Source: Owenia fusiformis (Eukaryota; Annelida; Polychaeta; Sabellida; Oweniidae). From it: DNA of 64,000 nt. The stretch spans positions 21,189,754 to 21,253,753 of the forward strand of contig CAIIXF020000011.1 of assembly GCA_903813345.2 (NCBI GenBank). Reading direction: 5' to 3'. The notes below the pieces were generated by a model, which saw only the letters and a program-made list of their open reading frames with translations, searched no databases and was not told where the DNA came from. Positions 1-13,545 of this stretch are shown here, one piece after another. The translations under genes were made by a program, and so were the position numbers. How positions within the stretch are numbered: the stretch's first letter is position 1; each line of letters opens with the position of its first letter.

Positions 1-1665
1 TCACTGCAATTTCCACAGGAAAGTAGTACATCATAACAGACTGACTTCTAGTCAGTCTGTTGGATACATACTAGATCTATGGGGGTGAAAAAATTACAAG
101 CAATGTGTACAATTGACCTACCAATCTATTCCTTACACTCTCAAATACAATATCTCATAAAAGATTCACGCTACGTTTTAAATTGGTGAAGTTATAATGG
201 ATTCAAAGTGCAAAAATGAATGACAAATGTTTAAATTCTCCCAAATAATAATAATGGTAAGAAAAATAATGTTATTGTAAATATCTTTAGTTTTACTGAA
301 ATAAAGTATGCACTTTGGTGATTTGAAGAAAATAGACATGAAAACAAATGCCATGAGCCAGAAATATTCTAATACTGAAACAATTTTTTGTTGCGCTGCT
401 TGCTAGATCTGATTCTCTCTTTAATCAATAAACAAGAAGAAATTGAACTTGATCTCAGTATTTTCCATGGGTATATAGGTATATGTGTATCAGACTTGAC
501 CTGTGATTTGATTTGTTAAAAATTGAAGAGAAGTTCATTTTTGTGCCAAATCTGAAAAATCTTCCGCATCTGCATTGAGTAACCACAAGTTCCTTCTTTG
601 GCAAAATATTACAGTTAAAAAATTTTACTCGAAATTTGGAATGAGATAACATTTCAAAATATTGATGGAATTCGACAAAGTGCCTACTTATGCTCACAAA
701 GGATCATATTTTACTGCTCAAAGTGGCTGAATTTACACATTTTTGGCATCCCAGATGCTACCTTCTGGTGACAAATTCTGACACAATGATGAGTTATATG
801 GCATATGATAAACATCTAAAGAACAATCTAGATATACAAAAATATGCTTTTAAGAATAATCATGAATTTTGCCTTGAATAAATATTTTTCCTTGGAATTA
901 AGTGTTCACATTATGGTCGTGTGACAAATTATTATTCATTTTGAATTTCAATTTTTGCACACAAGCTTGGTGCTGAATTGAGGGCAAATCGGAAATTGGG
1001 TGGTCGGTTATTAGTATAAATTGTGTCTAATTTTATCATATAGGGCTACACATTAAACATATCATGTAGAATGATCAAGTCTGTGTTGTGATTTTGCAAT
1101 ATGTTATGTTGTATAGTCTCATTCCAGCGTTTCATAATGTGTGGTGTGGGAACAACTCACACTTGTCTTAGATTCTAATACAGAAAAAATAATTGTAGAT
1201 CTAATAGTTAATTGATTTATTTATCTCAATAATGGTAATTGATTTTCTTAGACTTTTCTTTTTCTTTTTGATTCAATATCCAACATTCAGTAGCTGCTGG
1301 CTAATTATTGGATTTACATGTATAATGGTACATGAAAAATGGCAGACCTTTTCCATGCTGGAAATTAATATATAGTCTTGGTTTTTGCTTTAATTTCCAC
1401 TAAACCCTGCCCCCTTTCGGTACATCAAGGAAGTTATGATATATTGGTCAGATAGACGATGTCGTACTCGCAGGTTGTAGGTAGCAATGTGTCCAAGCAA
1501 AAATAGGATCAACTTATTGCTAATTTTGAAAAAGTATAATAGATGTCATCCTCAATCTAGCCAATATATCCTGGTTTCCTTGATGTACCAAAAAGTTGCA
1601 GGATTTATTGGAATCGTCTATTTGTCTTCATTCTTTTCCATATTTTCATTGTTCTATATTTTCAG
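1..1665. other. upstream flank of the zinc-finger gene, no coding exon found
   Basis: AT-rich sequence with only short, unconvincing open frames. I see no exon with matching splice sites and phase. The promoter and any 5' UTR exon of the zinc-finger gene should lie here, because its first coding exon is preceded by a splice acceptor ending at 1665. An inverted repeat at about 1414-1594 is listed separately. Confidence 0.5.
1414..1594. repeat. short inverted-repeat element (MITE-like)
   Basis: The left arm starts TTCGGTACATCAAGGAA and the right arm ends TTCCTTGATGTACCAAAAAG. The arms match imperfectly over about 50 bp and also share a GATATATTGG block. No target duplication is evident. Confidence 0.55.
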
Positions 1666-1693
1666 ATTTGCGACTGTACTTTGGAGCTTTAAG

Positions 1694-4600
1694 ATGGATG
1701 AGTTTAACAAAGAGCTGTTTCCAGATGGACCCTTTGACTTCTGTAAGCTTAATTACTCTATAATTACCTGTACCGGTATATAACACCTGCAGGTCTGTAG
1801 CCAGGGGGTCAAAAATTCTTTCAAAATCATGCAGTTTTTCCCCTTTTTAGACCTTTCCAGTTAATTTTGGCCATAATTGTCGAATTTGAACTTCCAATAT
1901 GGGCCTGCACTGGCACAAGAAATTAAAGTGGGGATCAGTCAAGGGGAAAATAATTGGAAGCATACCGAATTGATATTTGTTTTTATCGCACCCTAAGGTG
2001 TTATATTGTAATCAGTTTGCCGGGCAGTTTGGCGGGCGGGCGTCCCAAATAATCTTGTCTATAGGTTTCCAGCCAAACCGTTTGAGGGATTCATTTGAAA
2101 TTCTCAGGGATGTTTCTACCTATAAAAGTTTAGAACTGATTAGTTTTTCGGCATTCTTGGTAAATGTTAAGGTGGCCATTTTGTCCTAAAATCGTGTCTG
2201 TGAAGGCTTGTTTTAATAAATAAAAAAGAATTTCCCATTGAGAGCAATGTTAAATTAAAACATTTTTTTAGAAATAACTAAACGGTCAATCTTTCCAATT
2301 TTCACATATTTTGTATATTTACAATTATTATTTCAGTTTATCTTTTACCAGGATTTTTTTCAGGAAAATCTGAATTGTAGAAAAAAAGCTGATATACTGA
2401 ACTGTGAAGTAATACCTTAAAATGTGTCTCTTGAGGGTTGTTTACAGGTTTCATGGATTCATGCAAAAATTTTAGAGATGTTTCTATGGAAAGTTTAGAA
2501 CCGATTAGTTTTTAGGCAGTCTGGGTAAATGTTAAGGTGGCCATTTTGAATTTTCCATCCCGTAAAGTGTATTCTTTTCAAGTTTGCAATTCTGTTCACC
2601 CTGTGGCTTGTTGCTATTTTGATAAAATTGTTATATTCTTAAATATCATTAAATTTGTGCCAGTGTCTAAAGTAGTAGTGTGATAATTACTCACTGAATA
2701 GGTAACATCATCCAGTGCATAGCTTCGTCAAGTTGACTCTAGTTTCTAGTTGGCACATTGGAAGTTTACTCAGTGACAAATTGAATGAATACTTGACTTC
2801 TCTCGACTCACATCCTTTATTGCTTTTACACATACCCAATTTTACACATACATGAGCCATTTACTCCCATTGTGTGTTGAGCCTGGTTGATTTCATCAGT
2901 TGTTCAGATTTAATGTTATTCAAGTAAAACTTCAAATCATCAGTATTAAATGAATGTACCTTTTTTGTTTTTCCAGCTAGCGACTCGGATGATGGAACTG
3001 GAAAATTGAACTTTGACTTTCCTCACCATGAGTTGGAATCGGCGAAAGGTGAACTCTCCACACCAGAAAAGAATGACCTCCACAGTCACCTAGATAGCCT
3101 AGACACAGATTGGATCATAGATAATATCGAAGCAACTGGCAGTTCGATGCCACAAAAGCCACCAACATTGGATTGGTTAATGGAGCCTGCTACGACAAAA
3201 TCCCAAGCTTCTGATTGGTTGTTCCAACATTCCCAACACCCAGCAAGTTCTAAGGAAGCTGACTTTTTGTCAGGAAAAACTGAACAACACACCTCAAAAA
3301 CTAAAGAGCCTGGTTGGTTTATTGGTAAATCAGAGCATCCAATCACAAAGCTACCAAGTCCTAATTGGATGACAGGAACTAGTGCTGGAGTGAATCCAAA
3401 GGAGGATGATTGGCTGAAGGAAGGACCAATACAATCGCTTCAAAAGTCAAAAGATTCTGATTGGCCAAAACATAACATCGCAAGTACAAAGACTGAATCT
3501 GCTTGCCTACTTGAAAAGGGCGAACAGTCATTCTCCATGTCTAAAGTGTCTGAATGGAAACCAGAAAGAGCCCCTCCTAAAAACTTGAAATCTCCAGAAT
3601 CTCTGCCAATACCAGTGAACACATCTCCCGTGACAAAGAAAGAGCCAGAGTGGTTCAAACAAAGACCTAAACAAACTTCAAGTATTTTCAAGTCTAAAAC
3701 ATCTAGACAAAAATCAAAAAATCCCATAAATAAAACAATAGAAGTACCCCAAGATGCTTTCTCTATAAGCCATCTAGATGAAGACACTGATTGGTTAAAT
3801 CAGAAACAACATCAATCTTTCGACCAAATGCCTCACTGGAAACCTTTAAAGAAATCCCCTGATTGGTTAAAAAACAGTGCAAGCCCACCCCCGAGTGCAA
3901 TCCAAAAACCTGATTGGATAACAAAAACAGATTTGAATTCTCCTCCCTTGGATGTGAGTAATAAACTAAAAAGGACAAAATCTGTTCCTAATAAACGTAA
4001 AAAATCGCAAGAAGATCCAGCATGGTTAACTGATCATGTAGGCTCTTCAGACTTGGTGAAGAGTTCATCTAAGAAGCCTAGAAGACGTTCTCAATCAAAA
4101 AAGAGTACAGAATCTCAATCACTCACCTCACCCATTCAACTATCATCAGCTGCACCATCTGACTCTAATATTCAACAGAGTGAATCAAAATCAACAGATA
4201 TAGCATCAACACCTCCCATCAAAGAGGAAGTCGATCTGACTTTTGATCCTATAGATGTATTAAAGAAAATGGCTGATGACTTATCCTCAAATTTGTCCCC
4301 AGCCTCAGTTCCAAGGACCCCAGATTCTAATCTTGTAAAACAAGAAACTGAATCAGAAGTTACTGAAAGCCCTATTACAAAGAAAACTGTTCACCAGGAT
4401 ATTGATAATAACATTAATGAGGATAATGTTAATGATGTTTTTGAAGCAATATCCTCAGATGATGATCTCCATGAGAACACTATAGAGGATGTAGATGAAG
4501 CCGACCAGGGATCAATGAACGACGACTATACATGTAATGTATGTAAGTTTACATTGGATACCAAACAAAACCTTGTCGATCATATGAATATCCATGTAGA

Positions 4601-7600
4601 TATGGTTAACCTTAAGTGTCAGATGTGCCACAAAGTATTCAAACAATCTTCAATATCACGCCATATGCTCACTCATACTACCTACAAAGAATTTGCATGC
4701 TCCATATGTGGGAAAAAGTTTCGCCAAAGTGGAGGTCTTGATCGCCATATGAAATCTCACACGTGTGAACGACCTCATAAATGTGAAGAATGTAACAAAA
4801 CATTTAAATTCGCCAATGATCTCCTTCGTCACTCGTGCACTCATACTGGCATCAAACCATATGAGTGCAGTGAATGCCATAAGAAGTTTGCCCAACTTGG
4901 ACATCTCAGAAGACATGAGAGAACTCACACAGGAGAAAAGCCATTCAAATGTAGTGAATGTGACAAAACATTTGCCCAATCTAGTGTACTTGAAACTCAT
5001 AAACTAGTTCACACAAAACAAATGCCCCATACTTGTACAGATTGTGGCCAACATTTTAGTCGTGTCCATCATCTGCGTTTTCATATAAAAAGTGTCCATA
5101 ATGGTGAGCGTAATTTTCGTTGTCAGATTTGTCCACGATTTTTTAGTGACAATCGTAATTTGAAAAATCATCAGAAGCTCCATGAAGGTAACATAGGTAT
5201 AAAATGTGATGCATGTGGGGGGCTTTTTAGATTTGAACATAATGTAAAAACACACCATAAAGATTGTGTACAATGGCTGGCAATTCATGGTCCAATAGAA
5301 AATAATGAAGAAGACAAACCAATATCTCCTCGAGCCAGCATTTTAGCAAAAAGGCGCAAATCAAAATTAAAGTCAGAAGGTGATTGTGAGTCAGAAGAGG
5401 TTCTTCCCACAAAAGTAAGAAAATGTGTCGCTCAAAATAGCTCAAATGAAACAAAACTTGGAGTGGTTCCAAAAGAGGAAGAAGTTGTACATGAAAATCG
5501 TGGCAATATAAATAGCCAGACCAAGTTTGAAGAAAACACAGACGACCAATCAACCACATCCCTCCATCAATCAACTGCAGAAGAATCAGTTATTGATGAG
5601 ATTGGATTACCAAATACTGAAAGCTCAAAATTAGAAAAACTAGATAGTGTGGAAGGAGAATGCCATGCTGATGAACTTAAGAATATTGACATCAGTGAAA
5701 ACACAGAGATCCAAAAAGTAAATGACATATCCACCATAATTCCTACATCGATGAAAGAAAGATCTGATAGATCTAGCATAGACTCTTCAAAAGAACTTGA
5801 AATAGATGAAGGTGAACCAAACGAAGCTGCACGTAATGAAAGTGCAATTATTGAAAATGCAGCAGATGACATTGAGATGGCAAATAAAACAGCTGAAAAT
5901 ATGAACACAATTGAAGATATTACAGAAGAAATTCCAATACAAGAAACAATACAAGAGAAAGTGAAACGCAAAAAGAAGAAAAAGAAAAAGAAGAAAAAGA
6001 GAAATGATATCGAAATTCATGAGGAAAAACCAAGAATTATCCTGAAACTCAAAAACATATTCAAGAATGCAATACTCAAGCCTGCTGAGATAACATCACA
6101 CTCAGATGATGATGGTGCTTTTGATAATAATGACGAGGACATAATTAATGAGTCAAGCGATGAAAAAAATGATAAATCTGAAGAAATTCCAAGTGAAACT
6201 ACATTGATAGTACAGGAATCTCCCCCCAAAGATCTCCTAATTGAAAATCATTCTTCGGTCGCGCCAAAAACCAAGAAATCGGATTTACTGAATCAGCAAA
6301 CTCCTATTTGCACTTGTGATGAATATGAAGTGTTTGGGGAATGTTCCTGCCTAGAAAATCAAGACAAAGATGAACCAAAATCAAAAAAGAATAGAAAAAA
6401 TGATTTGAAATCAAAAGTCAAGTTGCCTAAAGTTGAATCTGTTCAAATTAAGAAAACAGTGAAAACCAAAAAGGTTGTAAAAAATGAAAAATCAGTTAAT
6501 CATAGTGATGTTGACAAACAGCTGAAAACAGAGAAGAAAACGGTAAAAAAGTTATTGGAGCAAAAGCGCAAAATAACACCACCTGAGAAAATAAAGTCTA
6601 AAAATAACATGAACAAAGAGAAAACTGAAGTGGTCGTTAAACAACCAACTGGAAGTGCAATTAAGAAAGAGGAAAAGATACCACCTAGAAAAGACTTACA
6701 AATATCTATGGCTTCTGTTCAAGAGAGATCTAGTCCTGAACCCAAACAAGTCCCTATGCCACAAACCTCAGACATTCCTACTGTCATCCAGCCTGAAGTT
6801 GAAACATCTTCAAATAAGGATGAACCAAAGAAAGAAACTCTAGAGAATGTAGATGTAAAATCTGAAGACAAGAAAATAGTAAATAAAAGTGGAGAAGGTT
6901 CGATTCCAGGACAACAAAGTAGACGTTTAAGTAGTCCCAATATGAAACTGCTCACCAAAGAAGAGAAGGAGAATAAAGAAAAGCAGATAACGCCAAGAGA
7001 CAGAAAACCTAGCAGCACCATTTTAATAGACCCATTTGCCATGCCAACACCAACTATTGAACGTAAAGAAAACAAATTAATGGATGATCCAGTGAAAAGG
7101 AAGTTCAACACTGCAATTGTGATCGAGCCCACTGTAAATCCTGAGGTTAAGGAACCAAGAGATAGATCAATTAGTGAGTCATCAACTGAAGGAAAGAAGC
7201 TCCAGTCCCCTCCAATACTGAATGAAAGTCCAGTATTTCCTTCAAAGAAGTCAAATAGTCAAGCTCCCATTGAAGGACAGAAAAAGCGTCGAAGGATTAA
7301 TTATGAAAAGCATATCAAGTATAACCGACCTTACTTAGAGACTAAAGAAAAGTATGAGAAAAGTAAGACTATAGCAGAACCTACTTCCCCTACACCCCAA
7401 GTCAAACAAGGACCAATGATGGGATTTGATGCAAACTTTTTTGCTGCAATGTATACTAGTCGTAAACCTGGGGAAGCTATCGATTCAACTTCAAAGCAAT
7501 GGGCAGAGTTTGTAAATGTTCGCCCAGAGGTTAAAAAACCTGAACGTCATGAAAAGCGAAGAGATCATCACCGTAAAAGGGAACATGATTCACGTCATCA

Positions 7601-10124
7601 TGGTCACAGACATAGACATCGAAGATCAAGTGATTCTTCACATCATCGACATAAACATAGAAGTCATCACCGTCACAGGAGTAAATCACATCGAAGATCT
7701 GGTGAAGAAAGAAAGAAACATCAAGAAGAAGCAGAGGAAGTTGAAACTGAAGATCCCCAGGCTGAAGAAGTAGATGCAGCTGAAGAGAATATTGAAGAGA
7801 ATACTGGTGAGGAGAGCCAAGATTATGGTGAACCACCTGAACTTGAACCAGAAACATATGAGACATCAGCTAGTTCTAGCATAATATCATCTAAACCAAG
7901 GAGATCCAAGAAAAGAAAGCCAAAGTATACTGATGATGTGGAAGAGATTGACAACTCTGTTGAAGGGGAGGTTCAAAATGATGAGGACCTAACTAATGAT
8001 GGTGATCACAACGAAGGTGCTGACATCCCAATTGAAGAAACAGATCAACAAGAGGATGTTGAAGAAAATGAAGCTAAACGTAGACTGAGATCTAGAAAAG
8101 ATATAAAAGTCCCAAAAGATCCATATGAACAATATGTAAGTGAAGCGGCAGAAGCTTCAAAGAATAAACCAGATAAAAAGGATTCAAAAGGAAAGACTAA
8201 AGCTTCCAAAACAGGAAGGACTCTTCAAGCAACAGCCTCTGTAGTTGGTCTATACAGGAATGAATCTCTTGTAAAGCCTAAACCAACAGATGAAGAAGGA
8301 AATTCAGAAGATGCTCCAAAGATGTCATTAGAAGAAGTTAAGGTTTTGATGGAGACTCCTGATCGCACTGACTTGCCAAAATCAAAATGTGCTGAATCTC
8401 CTTATGGTCCATATACCATAAGGACTCATCTAGTCAAACCTGTTGATAACACTGAAATCAAAGAAGGTGATGGGATGACAGTTGATTCTGAACACCATCA
8501 GAAATTACGCTCTTTGGAGAGTGTGAAATGTAAGTCTACTGATGTGTTCCTTGGAACTAATACTGATGGGGCAAGTACACTGAACATGTCTTTTTTGTCC
8601 ACTCCTGCTAAGTTTAACTTCAAACGTCCAGGCCTCACGATTAACCAGAACTCAATTGTTGACAAGTTTGCGGAAAGATTTAAACCTTTATCCCCAGACA
8701 GTGAAAATGTGAATCATGCGCCTGTAAATACATCCAATGATTCTAAAGAGTTATCTGAAAATGAGGAAAGTCAATCTGATGACACTAAAATAGTTGAAAC
8801 ACCCGAACAGTCCTCATTTGACATTAAATCCAACGAGGATGATAAAGATTTAGTCCATGATGAGACAAAAAATTTAAAAGTAAAGATTGTTGAAAATAAT
8901 CATGAAAACCTAGTCGAAGATGCAAATGAATCTGTTGAAAGTGATTCTGGAGAATTGGAAATAGTTGAAACAGATATTGCCGATCCACAAGATCCAGAAA
9001 CAGTGATTAGTGAACAAAAACCTGAAGTTAGCTCTGAAAGCAAACCCCAACTAGCAAATCAAGAAATACAACTGGATGTAGACAAGATTAAAAATCTTGA
9101 TGACATTACGAAAAAGGTTGATATGGATGTGGATCATAACAAAGATGATGATTCTGATGACGAAGATGAAGCTGATGACTCATCTGATGAATATTCGTCA
9201 ACAGATGGTGATTACACTGGCGAATCTGAGGACGAGTATTCCAATAATTCAGAAAGTGAAAATGATGAAGAGGAAGATGAGTTGATCATAGATGAAACAC
9301 TTTTCCCTCATCTGAATAAAGTAAAAAGCAAAAACTTGGAGATTATACAAAAAGTTAGAGAACGTTTGAAAAACAATACCTCAAGTTCCCAGTTACCACT
9401 TACTCCACCATCAGCCACAGAAACAGGAACTGAACATAATAAACCAAACAATGGAGAGGATTCCAACGATGCATCAGAATCTACAACTCAACACGGTAAA
9501 GAGGATGAGGCAAGCTCCAATGAAACAACACAACCTGGAGTTCAATGTGATAAACAGCAAGATGGGACAGGATCCAATAAAGCAAAAGAACATGTAGCTC
9601 AAATTGATAAACTGAAAGATAGGTCAGGGTCCAACGAAGCAACTGAACTAAAAACTCAACGAAAAACACATCAACAAAATGCAGAAATCAAGAAGGCAAA
9701 TATACACTCAATATGCAGTCATTTAAGCGAAGTAAAGTCTCATAAAACTTCCGAGGTTAATTGTACGAATCAATATAAGAATGAAACCAACTCTCTATCA
9801 AGTGACATTCTTTCAAAAGGTACTTTTCAAAGTAATCCTCTTTTACCTGATAAGAAATTGAGTATTGAATCGGACAAAATAGAAAGTGAATTAAAAACTG
9901 TTAAACATGATGTGGAAATAAAAGACAATCAAAAATTAACAAATCAGGATGTGAAAACAGAAACAAGTGAGAGTGTATGCTCTAATAAAGGGGAAATAAA
10001 ATCAAATGAGGGTTCGGATGAAACTTTGCCCAGTTCTAAGATATCACACCGGAGGAAATCTGCGACACCCATTAAACAAAGGAAAAGTACTGATTTGAAA
10101 TCTGAAATGCTGGAAATTCCATAA
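1694..10124 (+). CDS. large nine-finger C2H2 zinc-finger protein
   Basis: Coding exons are 1694-1742 and 2977-10124, giving about 2,398 residues. Exon 1 encodes MDEFNKELFPDGPFDF plus one base, ends at a gtaagc donor, and joins in phase to a ttttccag acceptor; the split codon is Ser. The acceptor at 1664-1665 implies a 5' UTR exon further left. Residues ~58-365 are low complexity, with about 16 spaced DWL/EWF-type tryptophan motifs. Nine C2H2-type fingers span residues ~534-780; several have TGEKP-like linkers and the ninth is C2HC-like. After them come a 12-lysine run (~1013-1025), a His/Arg-rich stretch (~1536-1590) and an acidic stretch (~2067-2122). A nuclear DNA-binding regulator is inferred from the fingers. 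I do not recognise an ortholog outside the fingers. The frame is intact. Confidence 0.88.
1743..2976 (+). other. intron 1 of the zinc-finger gene, with repeat copies
   Basis: A GT-AG intron interrupting a codon after its first base. About 1789-1860 resembles the left end of the hAT-like MITE found intact at 47817-48005 (same gtctgtagccaggggg and aatcatgcag text). About 2050-2180 and 2455-2560 are diverged direct copies of one dispersed repeat, sharing gatgtttct, tttagaac and aatgttaaggtggccatttt. Confidence 0.6.
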
Positions 10125-10219
10125 ATACTATGTATTACTATATGTAATGCATGTAGAAATCTTGTGTCAGTGAGAATGAGATGATATACCGATATATTCA
10201 TGAACTTTGAAATTCTGTA

Positions 10220-10399
10220 CAGTAGAACCTTTATATCTGGATGCGTCTCTAATCTGAACACCTCTCAATCATTCAATGGGAACACTTATTGGTTCTGTTT
10301 TTGATCTGCCATAGACTTTTATGTAAAAAAAACTTGAAATGTGAACACCTGCCGATCTGAACAGTTCTGGTGAGTCCCTGTGACATTCAGCTTTTACTG
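10220..10399 (+). mobile_element. Tigger/pogo-like MITE
   Basis: It begins CAGTAGAACC just after a TA and ends in TTTTACTG. The interior carries the family text about cctctcaat and gaacactt. The best-preserved copy is at 40293-40465; other copies or fragments are at 23959, 28512, 38300, 62185 and 63344. It is non-autonomous. CAGTA ends with TA duplication are typical of Tigger/pogo elements. Confidence 0.65.
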
Positions 10400-10929
10400 C
10401 ACATTCTTAATCATGGGTGTAATATACAGTAGTTAACAGTGGGGTAACTGTTACATAATTGTTAATTCTATTTCTCAAAATGGTGGAAGTGGTTCATTTT
10501 TATATTTAAATGGTAATAAAATTGTTATAGAAACTAGTCATCGTAACATTATCTCCCAATAACGTTAAGCTTAACTGGGACAGTTTTTAACTAATCTCTT
10601 CCATGTTTTATCATTTTGGTTTGATAAGTTTTGTCTTCTATACTAAGACATAGATCATAATCAGGTTCAAGAGAACTTCAATCTCTTTTTTTAATTTAGG
10701 ACATTGTGTTTGAGCACGAAAATAGTTGTATTACAAGATGTGTTTGTAATTGTAAATATTTCAAGATTGTTTTAAATGATTAAAAAATATGATGTGTTTT
10801 GGTGTGCCTCTAGCATGTTAAAAAATTGTGTATGGGCATAGCAACTTAAAGCTAGAGCACTTCAGGATCTTTAAAATAATATTTATCTCACATGTAGTAT
10901 GCGTTTCATATAATTTGATGTAGTAGTTT

Positions 10930-11442
10930 CACTGGTGATCCACTCGATTACGCTGGTTACCAAAACTGTTTCGGTAACAAAATGTCAGAACATCGAAGGT
11001 ACAATTTTTCTTTTTTCCTTATTTCACACGTTGTAGGCAGAATTCCCACAACATTTTTATCACAAACATGCATCAGTATTCAGTATCATATGTTTAAGAA
11101 AATGTACATATTTGTGAACAAATAGTTCAGAAGACAACAGAATCGTCGATTTAATTCCTCACTTAAGTAACATAAACGGTATTTCGAAAAACAGTTAAGA
11201 TCTGCACTTTTAACCCATCCTGTTATCGATGATTCTGTTGTCTTCTGAGCTATTTTTTCGCAAACATGTACATTTTCTAAAACATATGATACTGATACAC
11301 GTTTGTGAGAAAAAATGTCGTGGGGATTCTGCCTACAACGCATGAAATAAGGAAAAAAGAAAATCTTACCTTCGACATTCAGACATTTTGTTACCGAAAC
11401 GAACTGTTTCGGTAACCATCGTAATCGAGCAGATCATCAGTG
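10930..11442. mobile_element. foldback element in the zinc-finger 3' UTR region
   Basis: Two arms of about 220 bp lie in inverted orientation around a ~60 bp centre. Both arms contain CTCGATTACG, GGTTACC, a GTTTCGGTAAC block, CTTTTTTCCTTATTTCA, CAGAAGACAACAGAATC and more. The ends read cactggtgatc and gatcatcagtg, and AGTTT directly flanks both sides (possible 5-bp duplication). There is no convincing open frame inside. Confidence 0.75.
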
Positions 11443-12127
11443 AGTTTAATTTGTTTTCAAGATATTTGTGGTATTTAATTAAGTGGGTAATTATAAATTA
11501 CAATGGGATGTTGCATGCTAATTTTTGTTTTACAAACCTCACATGTAAATAAACACTAAGATATTGTAAATGGTGTAAATAATTGTGAAAAATAAAAGAT
11601 TTATTTTAAAGAATTCTATGTACAGTTTAAAGTTATTAAACTCAAGGTACCCACCCAATGATGCCATCTATTTGACATGGAAAAATATGACCTAAGTGAT
11701 GGGCTGTTCTATGAGTGGACATCTTGGTGTTTTAAAAAAACATAAAATATCTGTCTATTGCTATATAATATATAGTTTTATTCCAATGTGTGTTTCTTGT
11801 ATATTATAATTTATAATGAACATAGTTCAGTATTTACCAGATTGCATGTAAATATAAAGAAGAGCATAGTAAAGATGTGCAAAACTTGGTTTAGAATCCT
11901 AATCATTAAGGTAGAAATATTGTACATGTAATTAAATACAGTATATATATATGATAGGTTATATATGAGTATCACAGTCAGCGATAGAATGTTGTATGTT
12001 GAAAATACATGTAAAACAATTCAAAAACACATGTTTGTTTTTTGTGAGTATTGGAGATCTTTTTTATTAATTTGGCACTTGCTATGTAATAACAATATAG
12101 TCTTATGAATTATGCTGGAAGCAACTA

Positions 12128-12687
12128 CAGGGTGGTCAAAAAAACTGGAAACCCCTACACCGTTTTCCTAATATCTTTGTCATTTTAAGAAATAACTTTA
12201 CACATTTGTACATCATTCAATTTCCTACCGGCCTACTATATTTCATGACCATCAGATTGATAGTCACAGTGTTACAGCACTTTAAAGAACATTCCCAGTG
12301 GCCACTTTTGCGGTAGAGAAACCTGCACATGTCGTCCAAAATGTCCCTACCTATAGGGATATGGCAGAGATGGAGTGTATAAGAATGACCTCAGGACAAT
12401 TGCAGACATCAAAAATGAGATCATCTGTATTATTCAGGCCATACCTGCTGAGGAATGCATTTGGGTCATTGACAACTGCAGATTTGCCTACAGTGCGATG
12501 ATGGCCAAACCTACAGCATGTTGTTCAAAGTGCTGTAGAATCTTGACTATCAGTCTGATGGTCATGAAATATAGTAGGGTAATAGGAAATTGAATGATTT
12601 ACAAATGTGTGAAATATCAGGGAGGAATTCCCTAAAATGACAAAGATATGAGAAAAATGCAGGGTTTCCGTTTTTTTGACCACCCTG
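12128..12687. mobile_element. 560-bp Tc1/mariner-type MITE with ~150 bp inverted arms
   Basis: It starts CAGGGTGGTCAAAAAAACTG and ends with the complementary TTTTTTTGACCACCCTG, flanked by TA on both sides (12126-12127 and 12688-12689). The arms continue inward through the shared cctactatatttcatgacc block. There is no transposase, so it is non-autonomous. Confidence 0.8.
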
Positions 12688-13084
12688 TATATGAAGTTAT
12701 TGAAAAGAAACAAATGTCCTACACTCCATGAGATCAACCCACTCAGGCCCGTAGCCAGGATTTGACAATTCCTATTCAATACATTGTATGCATTTGAAAT
12801 TGATCCAGCCAAAAACAATATAAACATTCATTGTTTTATTTTGTCATTGAAACTATTTTTTAGTGACTATTAATGATACATGTGATTACATGGTAATTCC
12901 TCATATTTTAACTATCATATTGTTATTATTATTACGATATTATTGCAATGAGCCATTCAATTATTCGCCTTCATTCATTTGACATTCCGAGAGAGCTTAA
13001 GTGATCGTAACTTGGAACAATTGGTATGATCCTGTGACTGGTACACTAGGTAACTATGCAAATCACATTGGAGGGAGTTTTCAA

Positions 13085-13545
13085 GGCTTTGTATAAAAAA
13101 CCTCCTACCTCATACCCACCTACCCACCTACGTGGAACATGATACAGTCATTGAAGGGTTCAATTTCAAAGATTATTAAATCTCAAAATAGCTCAAATTA
13201 TTAACATTTCTACAATTCCGGCTTTATTTTATGACTAGACAGATGGCAGATCCATAAATAAAGGCATATGGATGCATTTTAATGTGTAATGACCCAAGGG
13301 CGCCCCAGGGGAATAAATAGCTAACGACCACGAGCATAGGTCCAACAAGCCAGTTAAAGAAATTGAAAGAAAGTGTGCTAAATTCGATGTCCCGAGTGGG
13401 AATTGAACCCAGCTTGGATGTAGTAATAACTTGCTATCAAGATTTAATAAACTAAGATCTTTAAAATTGAACCCTTCAAAGACTGTATCATGTCCCACAT
13501 ACGTGGGTAGGTGGGTATGAGGTAGGAGGTTTTTTATACAAAGCC
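13085..13545. mobile_element. 461-bp foldback MITE
   Basis: The arms read GGCTTTGTATAAAAAACCTC at the left and the complement at the right, continuing through a shared cataccCACCTACCCAC block and a gatacagt...gaagggttcaatttt block, about 100 bp in all. The centre is unrelated. No open frame is supported. Confidence 0.75.

Larger units (their letters stand above)
10125..11640 (+). other. probable 3' UTR of the zinc-finger gene
   Basis: Candidate poly(A) signals AATAAA occur at 10515-10520 and 11591-11596. Use of the distal one would place a Tigger-like MITE and a 0.5 kb foldback element inside the mRNA. No coding sequence is seen. The true 3' end cannot be fixed without transcripts. Confidence 0.45.
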
